Origin: Tachypleus tridentatus
Taxonomy: Eukaryota; Arthropoda; Merostomata; Xiphosura; Limulidae
Assembly (NCBI RefSeq): GCF_004210375.1
Contig: NC_134837.1
Span: 21,337,586 to 21,401,585 of the forward strand
Length of the DNA: 64,000 bases
Direction: 5' to 3'
Shown: piece after piece, positions 11,820 to 22,039 of the stretch
Layout: every line of letters begins with the position of its first letter
Numbering within the stretch: position 1 is the first letter of the stretch
Notes under the pieces: model-generated
Database searches by the model: none
What the model saw: only the letters and a program-made list of their open reading frames with translations
What the model was told of the DNA's origin: nothing
Made by a program: the position numbers and the translations under genes

Positions 11820-12140
11820 ATGAAAACTTTTTTCCAGAACATTTTGTGTGACGTTTCAAGCAGACGCCCTTCGTCAGGCAGTAAAGATCACGTTACAGTG
11901 AAATTAGGTCAGAAACAATCGTTGAAAGGTAAACAAATGCAAAACTTCTAATCACGCACATTCAATTTGGAGAATGGTGACAAAAATACTGATTAAAAGC
12001 ATCGTTGAACTTATTACACCAATATTATTAAAATTAGCGAGATTATGGAAAAAGTATATAGAACAACTAAAATTGAATTTTAAAATATAAACATAGATAG
12101 ATAATGAACATAAATTCTCAAAATAATAACACAGAATCCT
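11820..12140 (-). repeat. Penelope-like terminal repeat (copy 1)
   Basis: About 320 bases that align by eye, in reverse complement, with 15400-15790. Shared landmarks are TTCAACGATGCTTTT, CTGACGA...GAAACGTC and GAAAGTTTTCATTTAGA. It lies just upstream, in minus-strand sense, of the reverse-transcriptase relic. It contains a hammerhead-like core. Confidence 0.65.
11850..11877 (-). ncRNA. Hammerhead-ribozyme-like core in Penelope-like terminal repeat
   Basis: Minus strand reads CTGACGA, then GGGC-GTCT-GCTT able to form a short stem with G-U pairs, then GAAACG. CUGANGA...GAAA is the conserved hammerhead core, and such motifs are known from Penelope-like terminal repeats. Flanking stems are not resolved, so activity is uncertain. 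Confidence 0.4.
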
Positions 12141-12161
12141 AGTAAAATAAAAGCAATCTTT

Positions 12162-12381
12162 GTTTGTTTGTTTGTTTGTTTTGGAATTTCGCACAAAGCT
12201 ACTCAAGGGCTATCTGTGCTAGCCGTCCCTAATTTAGCAGTGTAAGACTAGAGGGAAGGCAGCTAGTCATCACCACCCACCGCCAACTCTTGGGCTACTC
12301 TTTTACCAACGAAAAGTGGGATTGACCGTCACATTATAACGCCCTCCCAGCCGTGGGGGCGTTATAATGTGACGGTCAATC
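12162..12381 (-). repeat. Thr-SINE, head missing, ending in a perfect hairpin
   Basis: The body ends in a 25-base inverted repeat (12320-12344 with 12357-12381) around a 12-base loop. The second arm is an inverted copy of the body's own 5' edge. Confidence 0.9.
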
Positions 12382-13130
12382 TAAAGAAATTATATCGGAA
12401 GAAAACTATTTTTCCATAGGTAAGGTTGGAGAGTTTACCTTTGTTAAAGTTTTGTTTTACCATTTTATTTCCATGGGCTACACAGACTTGCGAATTTAAA
12501 CTTCATAAAAACTGTTTTGGCTTAATAACGGACTTTCCATAATTAAACTGCGTAGATTCCAAAAGTAACATTTTTTTTTTCTATCACGAAGGATTTTTTA
12601 CAAATCAGTAAAAAAAGAAACTCTTACTTCGATCAAATTATTACTTCGTTTACCACAATGAACGTTTTTTTATTATTATTTCGTTTGTTAACAAATGTAA
12701 AATAATATGAAAAACAGGGAAGAACAACATTGATGTTAAATAAATATGCATACTCATTCTTCCTGAATTTTTGTGAAACATACGTCTTTTAATCTCAAAA
12801 CTACGTGTTGTGGTTTTTCTTTTATATATTGCTTTGGGAGCATCTCATTTCAATAGCCAGTAGTAATCAGCCATCACGCTCATGTTCTACCTGGTTGATA
12901 CCTCCTCTCTATTTCACATATATCTTGATGAAACTTTTAATATTGTTATGTGCTGACAGTATCGGAAGTTTCAAGGAAATAGTCAATACATGAGTGTAAG
13001 ATATGAGCTTTCAAGATTAAATTACAACCCAACTCTTTTTATTTATCGAGTATGTTATTAAGAATATTTTCGTAATTGGGGTCATTGTTGTTTCTAGTAA
13101 ATCTGTAAGTGACATCTTTAAAAGCAGTCT

Positions 13131-13412
13131 TGTTTGTTTGTTTGTTTGTTTGGAATTTCGCACAAAGCTACTCGAGGGCTATCTGTGCTAGCCGTCCCTA
13201 ATTTAGCAGTGTAAGACTAGAGGGAAGGCAGCTAGTCATCACCACCCACCGCCAACTCTTGGGCTACTCTTTTACCAACGAAAAGTGGGATTGACCGTCA
13301 CATTATGCGCCCCCACGGCTGGGAGGGCGAGCATGTTTAGCGCGACGCGGGCGCGAACCCGCGACCCTCGGATTACGAGTCGCACGCCTTACGCGCTTGG
13401 CCATGCCGGGCC
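13131..13412 (-). repeat. Thr-SINE, young subfamily, nested in the protein-family relic
   Basis: Target duplication TAAAAGCAGTCT at 13119-13130 and 13413-13424. The relic's reading continues across it. Confidence 0.95.
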
Positions 13413-13962
13413 TAAAAGCAGTCTACGCTTTTCTTCAATTTTCCTCATTATCCTTTCGAACTGTTCATCCTAAATCAATCTGTTAACCAGAGGCCTTAGT
13501 AAAAATTCCTTCAAGTTTCGCTTCTGAAAGAACTGGGAATTGTTCAAATAGATACTTGAAGTACCATCTTTACAAACTTCTTCATTAAGACCATATTCAT
13601 GTGAAGTAGAAGTAATCCGATCTTGTTTGGGTCAACTAAACTCTTACGTCCAGTTTTTTCGATCCTGGTGTAGAATATTGCTTGACCATTGCACCTCTTT
13701 CCAGTGCCGATTTCGTACTCTGCTGTCCCATTAACACAAAAGACACGGAATCTTTGTACAATGGGAGACAAAAACAAATCATGCAAACAGCTTTTAAGTT
13801 TCCACGAAATATCCAACTATGTTCTTTGTATTTGACCTTATTAAGAAGATCAAGATTTTCATACGTTTCCTTTAAAAGAACCAAATGAGCAATAGAAACA
13901 GAAAAATATACGTTACTATTGTGAAGACGAAGACCTTTTACACTTCTTTTAGAAGAATCATT

Positions 13963-14796
13963 TGTAACAGATTTACCGCTGTGCATTTAATTTGGTGCCT
14001 ACAGTTGTTGCAATGTAGCTTTCTTTTTGCCAATGACGCATATTGTTGATTGTGTACTGTGCAAATCCCACCTTTTTTCGAAATTTGTTGAAGGTTCTTG
14101 GAAGTAAAATTTATAAAACAAATATTGGTTTTACGAAAACCCATTAGAACGTTGTTTAATTTTTTTATAAACGCGCGTGATTTGTATAAAAAGCGGCTAG
14201 CCGAGATAAAATAAAAATGTTATTGAACAGCTATTGTCAGTGTGCTAAAGACCTCGGAAGCTATAGGTGTGAGTACGCATATTAATTGGAAAACTACATA
14301 ATTTGACCAGATACATTTATTGAGTTCGAACGTTACAAACCGTTCAACTTCAGTGAATTAACTTCGGACGTTAGTATTTCCACGAGGAAGGTATATATCT
14401 TCTTCGACAAGAAGAACCAGTGTGAGGCTAGCCAAGAAGGCGTTGTTAGCTTGAGCGAGGTACAATAATATCACCTCAGTACTAGCTCGGATGTAAGACT
14501 CAACATCATCTGTAAGTTTGTAACACCGTTCTATATAAACCATCATTTGTAATATTAGTAATAACTGTTATTATAAATTGCATTTTTGTTTGTTTCTATA
14601 TTAAAATATATTTATGTTAAAAAAATCGTGTGTATCAATCTTGTTGGCAAATATAATAAATTTAATATATATTAACATTCAATTAACTTTTAAATTAAAA
14701 TTAAAATTTCCATTAATTTGAAATAGTAATACGTTAACATAGTATCACAATAAATCGGAGACTCGTCCGAAATAAATTATAATGTAAATTACAATA
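13963..14796 (+). mobile_element. LTR-like 0.8-kb element, copy B
   Basis: Starts TGTAACAGATTTAC (TG, as LTRs do) and ends around AATTACAATA. GACTCGTCCGAAATAAATTA near 14760 is shared exactly with copy C. It splits the protein-family relic at 12.76-15.12 kb between its zinc-motif block and its middle block. CATT on both sides may be a 4-base target duplication. Confidence 0.65.
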
Positions 14797-15399
14797 CATT
14801 ATTTGGTTCATAGTCTGCAGCTACTAGCATTCGCTACAGAGCAAAAATAGTGTCATATGCATGGTTTCTTGGCTCACCAGACCACTGGAATTCCAAAAGC
14901 AAAGACATTCTATTACCTGTAATCCATTGTCTCAACTATCTGACACAAATGTGTGGAGGCCATGATTTGTTTTGGTTCCCAAGTTTTATGTAAAAACACG
15001 CGTAATACTCTTTTCTTTTTTACGAATTCTGTAATGTTTTGCTTTTGTTTCTTTACAACAAATTTACCACAAATATAACAGAATATGGTTAGGTCATTTA
15101 CACAACCCCTTGGTGCCCTAGCAATGAATAACTGATATTGAAAAGAAAAAAATAATTTCAAACTGCACGCACAAAGAAATCCATTCCAGAAATGACACGT
15201 CATGCGGCCTGTTAACTGTTTATATATTAGCGGTGTTTTTCTCGTGGGTTCTAGAACGATCGCTAAGACTTTTACGTTGTGAATGGTCCATAGCTAGTGG
15301 TTGTCAACATTTTAAGCATAACAAAATGTAAAAAAATTTCAATAAAAGTTATTCACTTATATAAAATAGCATACAACGTTTTGTGAAAAATCTGTATGT

Positions 15400-15790
15400 G
15401 ATGGAAAAAATGGATTTTATTTTCAGATTCAACGTAAATAATTTTGCGAAGTTATTTTTATTGATTTCCTGTTTTGATATTTCTAAATCAATTTTAGTTG
15501 TTCTAATTACTTTTCAATATTCTTGCTATATCTAATAATATACACGTAATAAATTCAACGATGCTTTTGTAAGCATTTTTGTCAGCATGTTCCACGTTAA
15601 ATATGTGTAATTAGAAACGTTTTTTCTATTATCTTACCGTTTAATGATTATTTTTGAGCTTAATTTAATTGTAACACTAACTTTACTGGCTGACGATATG
15701 TGTCTTCTCGAAACGTCGTGCTAAATAAACTAGAGAAAGTTTTCATTTAGAACTGTTCATTTATTTTTTGTTATCATTTGTCTAATAGTC
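15400..15790 (+). repeat. Penelope-like terminal repeat fragment (copy 2)
   Basis: Matches copy 1 over its whole length on the opposite strand: ATCAATTTTAGTTGTTCTA, TTCAACGATGCTTTTGTAAG, CTGACGA (15690) and GAAACGTC (15710). No coding relic follows, so this is a solitary end. A hammerhead-like core lies at 15690-15714. Confidence 0.6.
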
Positions 15791-15879
15791 CAAACTGTAA
15801 TTTCATTTTCTCCACTCGAATAATAAAAGCAGTAGTACGACAAATATCTAATAAAGTAAGTAGAGTTCTTACCTATTCG

Positions 15880-17282
15880 AATAAATTTGGTGTGTAACGA
15901 ATATCTAACAATTCAAAGTGTTCAAAGTTTTCCTGGTTCATGAAACGTTCAGTGACACAAGTATTTGGCCCGGCATGGCCTAGCGCGTAAGGCGTGCGAC
16001 TCGTAATCCGAGGGTCGCGGGTTCGCGCCCGCGTCGCGCTAAATATGTTCACCCTCCCAGCCGTGGGGGTGTATAATGTGACGGTCAATCCCACTATTCG
16101 TTGGTAAAAGAGTAGCCCAAGAGTTGGCGGTGGGTGGTGATGACTAGTTGCCTTCCCTCTAGTCTTACACTGCTAAATTAGGGACGGCTAGCACAGATAG
16201 CCCTCGAGTAGCTTTGTGCGAAATTCCCAAACAAACAAACAAACACAAGTATTTGACGCTCTAGTGAGAGTAGGTGTTGTATTTCAAAGACTAAACTTGC
16301 AGAGTGAGAAGTAACTAATAATTAAAAATGTGCATACTTTCCCTGATATGTGAAACGTGTGGTGTCACAATATCCTGTAGTCCAAATTTAATAGATTTTC
16401 CACCTAATTTGTAAATAATGTATTGTTACTAATATATAAAAAAATTAAAGCGTTTAAGCGTTCCACCCGACAGATGGCATCTAAAGAGCCACCAACCGGC
16501 AACTACTCAAGTTTTTGTAGTTTCCTCCTCGTTGTTTAATTAAGTTTGTAGTGTTACAAGTATCTAACAATCTAAAGTATATCCAGTTTCGTATAACTGA
16601 TCAAACTTGTATAGTCTCAGATATCTAATTATCCAAAGCTAGTAGACTTTCCACGAGTTTGATGAGAATCTTTGTTACAAAGTATCTAAAAATTCAAAGT
16701 GTGTAGTCTTCTTACTTGACAGGTGAGATTTCAGGTCTCCACGTATATAGCAACCTGAAATTTGTAGTTTTCTTCCTTGATACACAAGAATTGTAGTATC
16801 CAAGTATGTGGTAGCTCGAAGTGCGTACGTTGACCGAAACATTTTTAAAACGTTTCTTGTCATGAGTGTCTAACAACTCAAAGAAAGTAAACATTCTATC
16901 TAAATCATGAAACTTATAGTATCAAAGACACCAACAAATTCAAAATTTGTATGTATACTTTCCACCTGCATGATAAACTTGTAGCGAGTGACACAAGTGC
17001 TGAAAGATTGAAAGAGAACAGAGTTTCCATCTGACCGACAAGAATACTCATGTAACAAGTTTCTAATAACTCAAAGTTTGTAAAGTTTTCACTTTACTGA
17101 AGAAACCTGTGGTACTTTAGAAAAATCTACAAATTTGAAATGTGTAATTTTCTACTTGAATGAAGATAATTATAGTGTCAACAAAAATCAAACAATAAAC
17201 ATAATGCAAACAATCCATCTGATTGATTAAATCTGTTGAGTCGCAAGTATCTAAAAATTCAAATTATGTATAATTTTCATTT
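15880..17282 (-). repeat. Decayed 62-bp satellite, inverted block, with nested SINE
   Basis: Same unit as at 4.4-7.1 kb but on the other strand: TATCTAACAATTCAAAGTG, GACTTTCCAC and TGATGAAA recur about every 62 bases. The SINE at 15967-16243 is inserted with an 11-base target duplication. Passes directly into the 42-bp array. Confidence 0.6.
15967..16243 (+). repeat. Thr-SINE, young subfamily, nested in inverted satellite
   Basis: Target duplication CACAAGTATTT at 15956-15966 and 16244-16254. Confidence 0.95.
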
Positions 17283-18485
17283 AATCGATGAAATGTGTAT
17301 CACAACTTTCCACCTAATAGACAAAATGTATATTACAAGTATCACAACTTTCCACCTGATACACGAAATGTGCATCACAAGTATCACAACTTTCCACCTG
17401 ATAGACAAAATGTATATTACAAGTATCACAACTTTCCACCTGATACACGAAATGTGCCTCACAAGTATCACAACTTCCCACCTGATAGATGAAATGTGCA
17501 TCACAAGTATCACAACTTTCCACCTGATACACGAAATGTGCATCACAAGTATCACAACTTTCCACCTAATAGACAAAATGTATATTACAGTATCACAACT
17601 TTCCACCTGATACACGAAATGTGCATCACAAGTATCACAACTTTCCACCTGATAGACAAAATGTATATTACAAGTATCACAACTTTCCACCTGATACACG
17701 AAATGTGCCTCACAAGTATCACAACTTCCCACCTGATAGATGAAATGTGCATCACAAGTATCACAACTTCCCACCTGATAGATGAAATGTGCATCACAAG
17801 TATCACAACTTTCCACCTGATAGATGAAATGTGCATCACAAGTATCACAACTTTCCACCTGATAGATGAAATGTGCATCACAAGTATCACAACTTTCCAC
17901 CTGATAGATGAAATGTGCACCACAAGTATCACAACTTCCCACCTGATAGATGAAATGTGCATCACAAGTATCACAACTTCCCACCTGATAGATGAAATGT
18001 GCATCACAAGTATCACAACTTTCCACCTGATACACGAAATGTGCATCACAAGTATCACAACTTTACACCTAATAGACAAAATGTATATTACAGTATCACA
18101 ACTTTCCACCTGATACATGAAATGTGCATCACAAGTATCACAACTTTCCACCTGATAGACAAAATGTATATTACAAGTATCACAACTTTCCACCTGATAC
18201 ACGAAATGTGCCTCACAAGTATCACAACTTCCCACCTGATAGATGAAATGTGCATCACAAGTATCACAACTTCCCACCTGATAGATGAAATGTGCATCAC
18301 AAGTATCACAACTTTCCACCTGATAGATGAAATGTGCATCACAAGTATCACAACTTTCCACCTGATAGATGAAATGTGCATCACAAGTATCACAACTTTC
18401 CACCTGATAGATGAAATGTGCACCACAAGTATCACAACTTTCCACCTGATAGATGAAATGTGCATCACAAGTATCACAACGTCCC
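17283..18485. repeat. 42-bp tandem array, about 28 copies
   Basis: Unit: CATCACAAGTATCACAACTT followed by tccacctgatagatgaaatgtg. Units are nearly identical, with a few alternating variants (tattac, gcctcac, gcaccac; ttcc or tccc). A 41-base variant at 17581 recurs at 18084, and the variant order after it repeats, giving a 503-base higher-order unit. Because 42 is a multiple of 3, long open frames on both strands (up to 300 codons) are artefacts. Confidence 0.95.
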
Positions 18486-18672
18486 ATCTGTATCTAACAG
18501 TTAAAATGTTTGTAATTTACCCCTAAAAATTATACTTATAGTTTCACAAGTTTCAACACTTGAAAAAGAGAAGACGTAACTTTTTCATAAGAGTTGTAAT
18601 GTCAGAAGCAAGTAATAACACAATAACCGTAAACCTTATCTCTGATTGATTAAACCTATATAGTTTCATTAT

Positions 18673-18790
18673 TTGTAATTAAGCCCAAAACTACATAATG
18701 AGCTATCTGTGCTCTATCCGCTACGGGTATCACGGTCTGGTTTCTAGCAATGTACGTCCAAAGACATGCCGCCGTGCCGCTGAAGAGCAC
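18673..18790 (-). repeat. SINE-2 (second tRNA-derived family)
   Basis: TAATTAAGCCCAAAACTACATA...ATCTGTGCTCT...ggtatcacggtctgg...gtgccgctga; reverse of the copy at 50817. Confidence 0.75.
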
Positions 18791-18794
18791 TATA

Positions 18795-19532
18795 CATAAA
18801 CAACTATCTAATGTTTTAAAGGATGTAATTTTTCTGTCTTGTTGTTGAAATCGGGTTTTTACATGTGTTTTTTTATAATACTTTAATATAAGAGGAATTA
18901 AATTAAAATATTATATTTTTAGAATGTTATTAGAAGTTTTTCATCAGAGATTGCCAGAAAAGGGGTACTTTAGATATACTTTAAAGGGCACTTTAGACAT
19001 ACTTTAAAGTAACTTTAAACTAAGATATTTCTAATTTTTAAGAAAAGCTGTACAGAAGGCTATTCATGCATAGCTGTTCTTAGTTTTGAACTAATACACT
19101 TGGAATACTCTTATAACATAGAATTGTACGATGTATCTTTCAATTTAGGTGCTCGAAGAACCTTAGGAACAAGACTTACAAATCTAATGAGTCTCGTGTA
19201 TAGAACACAAGCACCTACGACATGACTCTCTATCCTGGTTATGTCAATATGTGAACACGTTTTTGAGCACTAATCCGTATTTTGATTTTTTCAGAGAAAA
19301 CGGTGCTTTCTGGAACCGTTCCAAAGGGTAAAAGCGGCTATTCTTGCTAAAGCTTTCGAGAAAAGGGGGGTTTATCATGTACAGATGGTCCATTAGGGAA
19401 GCCCAATTATATTTGTTCCGTCTACACAAGATTATTTTAAATCAATTTAACTAACACGGACTTGAAGAACAACAAAAGTTTGCAACTGTTACCTGTATAT
19501 TGCTGTATTTCTTGTAACATCCATCAAATCAT
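18795..19532. other. No gene seen
   Basis: AT-rich; contains a short direct repeat (actttagatatactttaaa and actttagacatactttaaa) near 18970. Confidence 0.55.
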
Positions 19533-19612
19533 CGGCGAGCATGTTTGGTGTGATGGGGATTCGAACCCGCGATCCTCACATTACAAGTTGAGCGCCCTAG
19601 CCACCGGGTCAT
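19533..19612 (-). repeat. Thr-SINE head only
   Basis: 80 bases with GGGATTCGAACCCGCGATCC. It looks like a tRNA gene but is the SINE head with its characteristic GAGCATGTTTGG junction. Confidence 0.8.
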
Positions 19613-19727
19613 GAATCTACTTTAAAGTAAATTATTAATTAAGAGATTAAGAGGTTTCAAGTAAAACCGCAGAAAAGGTTATTTGGGTATAGCTCAGCTG
19701 TTCTTAGTTTTGACCAGCTAGATAACA

Positions 19728-19854
19728 CCCAGTGGTATAGCGGTATGTCTGTGGACCTACAAATCTAAAAAACGGGTCTCGATACCTGTGGTGGACAGAA
19801 CACAGATGACCTATTGTATAGCTTTGTGCTTAACTTTAAATAAACAAGAACAGA
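19728..19854 (+). repeat. SINE-2
   Basis: CCCAGTGGTATAGCGGTATG, GGTCTCGATACC and TAGCTTTGTGCTTAACTTTA. Confidence 0.75.
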
Positions 19855-19859
19855 TAGAC

Positions 19860-20620
19860 TAGAGGGAAGGCAGCTAGTAGAAATATCCAAATATTGAAAC
19901 TTGTCAGTGAGACATAGTTTAATATCTCTTCACACTTAAGTTTATTATTAACACTGAGTAATCAGAAACTTGCTTTGTACATTTTTTTTCAGGAAATATT
20001 TCCCATTAACATTTTTTCCACAAAAACTATTTTTTATTCAACATCAAGTCGTCCATTTAGTTTACAGGTGTCGCTGTCTATTCAAGTCCCTTTCGTATCA
20101 CATGTGAGAGTTTGAAAGAATAACCAACACAATTTTTTACAATACTTTGACTCTATCCTCTACTACTTTCAGACTTTTATAGTTTTATTTTGTATAAATA
20201 TGAATGTTTAAGTCAGTAATCAAAGACATACACGTATGGATTTACAACGCTAAAATCAGGGATTCGATTCCCCTCGGTGGACTCAGCAGATAGCCCGCTA
20301 TGGCTTTGTTATAAGAACCCCCCCTAGTTAACTGTAAAGTTAGATATTGTAAACGTTGTAGTTCCTCCCTATCCACAAAGAGAAAGAACTAAAATTATGT
20401 TTTTATGCTGCACTTTCTTAACGTTTCATAATGCAGCTTTATCTTATTCTCAGAAAACATCATTTTTAATAAAAAATAAATTTTGTATACTGATACAAAA
20501 CTTTTGTACAGGTAGTTTATTTTTTTTTTTTAAATTGGACATAGTTTATGAAAGGAATACGGAGTTTATTTAAACATAATTTAAACTGAGGAATAAAAAA
20601 AACCCATAAGTTAAAGGGAA
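19860..20620. other. No gene seen apart from one SINE-3
   Basis: AT-rich with poly-T; leads into the 20-bp array. Confidence 0.55.
20230..20318 (+). repeat. SINE-3, 5' truncated
   Basis: ATGGATTTACAACGCTAAAA, GATTCGATTCCCCTCGGTGG and AGCAGATAGCCCGC. Confidence 0.75.
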
Positions 20621-21285
20621 ACTTTCTATACTATACAGATACTTTATATATTATACAGATACTTTATATATTATACAGATACTTTATATACTATAAAGAT
20701 ACTTTCTATATTATACAGATACTTTCTATACTATACAGGTACTTTATGTATTATACAGATACTTTATATACTATACAGGTACTTTATGTATTATACAGAT
20801 ACTTTACATACTATACGGATACTTTCTATACTATACAGATACTTTATGTATTATACAGATACTTTATATACTATACAGTTATTTTATATATTATACAGGT
20901 ACTTTATGTATTATACAGATACTTTATATACTACACGGATATTTTATATATTATACAGATACTTTACATACTATACGGATACTTTCTATACTATACAGAT
21001 ACTTTATGTATTATACAGATACTTTATATACTATACAGATATTTTATATATTATACAGGTACTTTATGTATTATACAGATATTTTATATACTATACAGAT
21101 ATTTTATATATTATACAGATACTTTCTATACTGTACAGATACTTTATATATTATACAGATACTTTCTACACTATATGGATACTTTCTATACTATACAGAT
21201 ACTTTCTACACTATACAGACACTCTATACATTATACAGATACTTTTTACACTATACAGATACTTTATATATTATACAGATACTTC
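20621..21285. repeat. 20-bp AT-rich tandem array, about 33 copies
   Basis: Unit ACTTTATATATTATACAGAT, with part of the array alternating with ACTTTATGTA/CAGGT forms to give a 40-base periodicity. Frames such as YYTDTLYTIQ are produced by the repeat and are not genes. Confidence 0.95.
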
Positions 21286-21456
21286 AACATAGCATCACAA
21301 ATGTCTGATCTTTTATTTATTTATTTTCAATACGGTTTTAACAGGCGATCATTGAAGTGTAAAACTATTAATAAATTATAATATGTCATTTCCTGCAAGT
21401 GCAACGGCATTATGGAAAAATTACAACATACAGTATACATATATAGATATTAATTC

Positions 21457-21714
21457 GGCCCAGCACGACCACGTAGGTTAAGGCGTTCGACTCGTAATCA
21501 GTGGGTCACGGGTTCGAATCCCAGTCGTACCAAACATACTCGCCCCTTCAGCCGTAGGGGCGTTATAATGGAACGATCATCCCTCTATTCCTTGGTAAAA
21601 GAGTAGCTTAAGAATTGGCGGGCGGTCATGATGACTAGCTGTCTTCCCTGCTAAATTAGGGACAGCTAGTGCAGATAGCCCTCGTGTAGCTTTGCGCGAA
21701 ATTTAAAACAAACA
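21457..21714 (+). repeat. Thr-SINE, full length, diverged
   Basis: GGCCCAGCACGACCACGTAGG head through AAACAAAC tail. Confidence 0.88.
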
Positions 21715-21815
21715 ATTTAGTAATTGTATTTTACCATTCTACATGTTGTTTAATTTTTTATTAGTATTTCTCTGTTTTAAGTTTTATTCAGGTTGTTCTC
21801 TGTTACCTACCCTAG

Positions 21816-22039
21816 TTATTTCGTATTAAATTTATTGAGCCTTGCGAACTTGCCGACAGTCTCATGGAAAAGTGGGGTCAACAGCTACAAGGAGAGATCG
21901 GTTTCTTGTCAGTTCAGTTATTACCACAAATCATTGTCTTTTCGATCAAGCGAGCTTGTAAAGAGTTCCCATCAGCTGATGATTTGAAGGCCATAGTCAT
22001 GGGCGCCCGCAGAAATATTTTCAAGAAATGGCAAAATAT
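21816..22039 (+). CDS. Candidate internal coding exon, identity unknown
   Basis: A frame stays open from just after the TAG at 21813-21815 to 22160. It is visibly richer in G+C than its AT-rich flanks. The preceding pyrimidine-rich stretch ends in CCCTAG, a fair splice acceptor. GTATGT at 22040 and GTGAGA at 22044 are both fair donors. The segment would encode about 75 residues, including ADSLMEKWGQQLQGEIGF and FPSADDLKAIVMGARRNIF, which reads like a helical segment of an ordinary cellular protein rather than a transposon. I could not assign a family. It is not needed by the receptor, which is complete in its own exon. A chance open frame remains possible. Confidence 0.3.

Larger units (their letters stand above)
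8250..12140 (-). mobile_element. Penelope-like retroelement relic, split by the Tc1 element
   Basis: Read on the minus strand, the order is a terminal repeat with a hammerhead-like core (12140-11820), a leader, a decayed reverse transcriptase (about 11100-10280), the Tc1 insertion, then the rest of the reverse transcriptase and a GIY-YIG endonuclease (8995-8250). A SINE abuts the end. This is the domain order of endonuclease-bearing Penelope-like elements. Many stops and frameshifts show it is dead. Confidence 0.75.
12760..15120 (-). pseudogene. Relic of an uncharacterised repeat-borne protein family, split by an LTR-like element and a SINE
   Basis: Three minus-strand blocks join into one protein-like order. 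Block 1 (15120-14797) has FCYICG (C-x2-C) and THLC, a zinc-binding-like motif, then FGIPVVW. Block 2 (13962-13413) has SSKRSVKGLRLHNSN, LKETYENLDLLNKVKYKEHS, FRGNLKAVC, SLVDPNKIGLLLLHMN, LMKKFVKM and FEQFPVLSEAKLEGIF. Block 3 (13130-12760) has AFKDV, NNILDK, GCNLILKAHILHS, EIERRYQ and MADYYWLLK. Block 2 matches the locus at 43614-44229, for example LVDPNKI versus LVDLQKV and LMKKFVKM versus LMKQFVTA. I recall the same order in many unnamed predicted proteins of arthropods and cnidarians, probably carried by a transposon. Stops and frameshifts are present, so it is dead. Confidence 0.65.

Noticed and set aside
12805..12993. 62-codon + frame
   Set aside because: The minus strand reads as the C-terminal block of the repeat-borne family here.
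13285..13473. Small protein MGLTVTLCAPTAGRAS
   Set aside because: The same frame recurs at 2498-2728 and 15873-16094. It is the antisense of the Thr-SINE body and head.
17283..18485. CRISPR-like array
   Set aside because: Units are contiguous with no unique spacers, and the DNA is eukaryotic.
17277..18526. Long open frames (up to 300 codons) on both strands with QVESCDTCDAHFIY or ITTFHLIDEM repeats
   Set aside because: They follow from a 42-base repeat, a multiple of three. Several frames on both strands are open together, which is the mark of a repeat rather than a gene.
19533..19612. tRNA gene
   Set aside because: Has a good B box but is a SINE head with the family's GAGCATGTTTGG junction; the acceptor stem does not close.
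20746..21381. 211-codon YYTDTLYTIQ repeat frame
   Set aside because: Three + frames are open across a 20-bp AT-rich array with no other coding sign.
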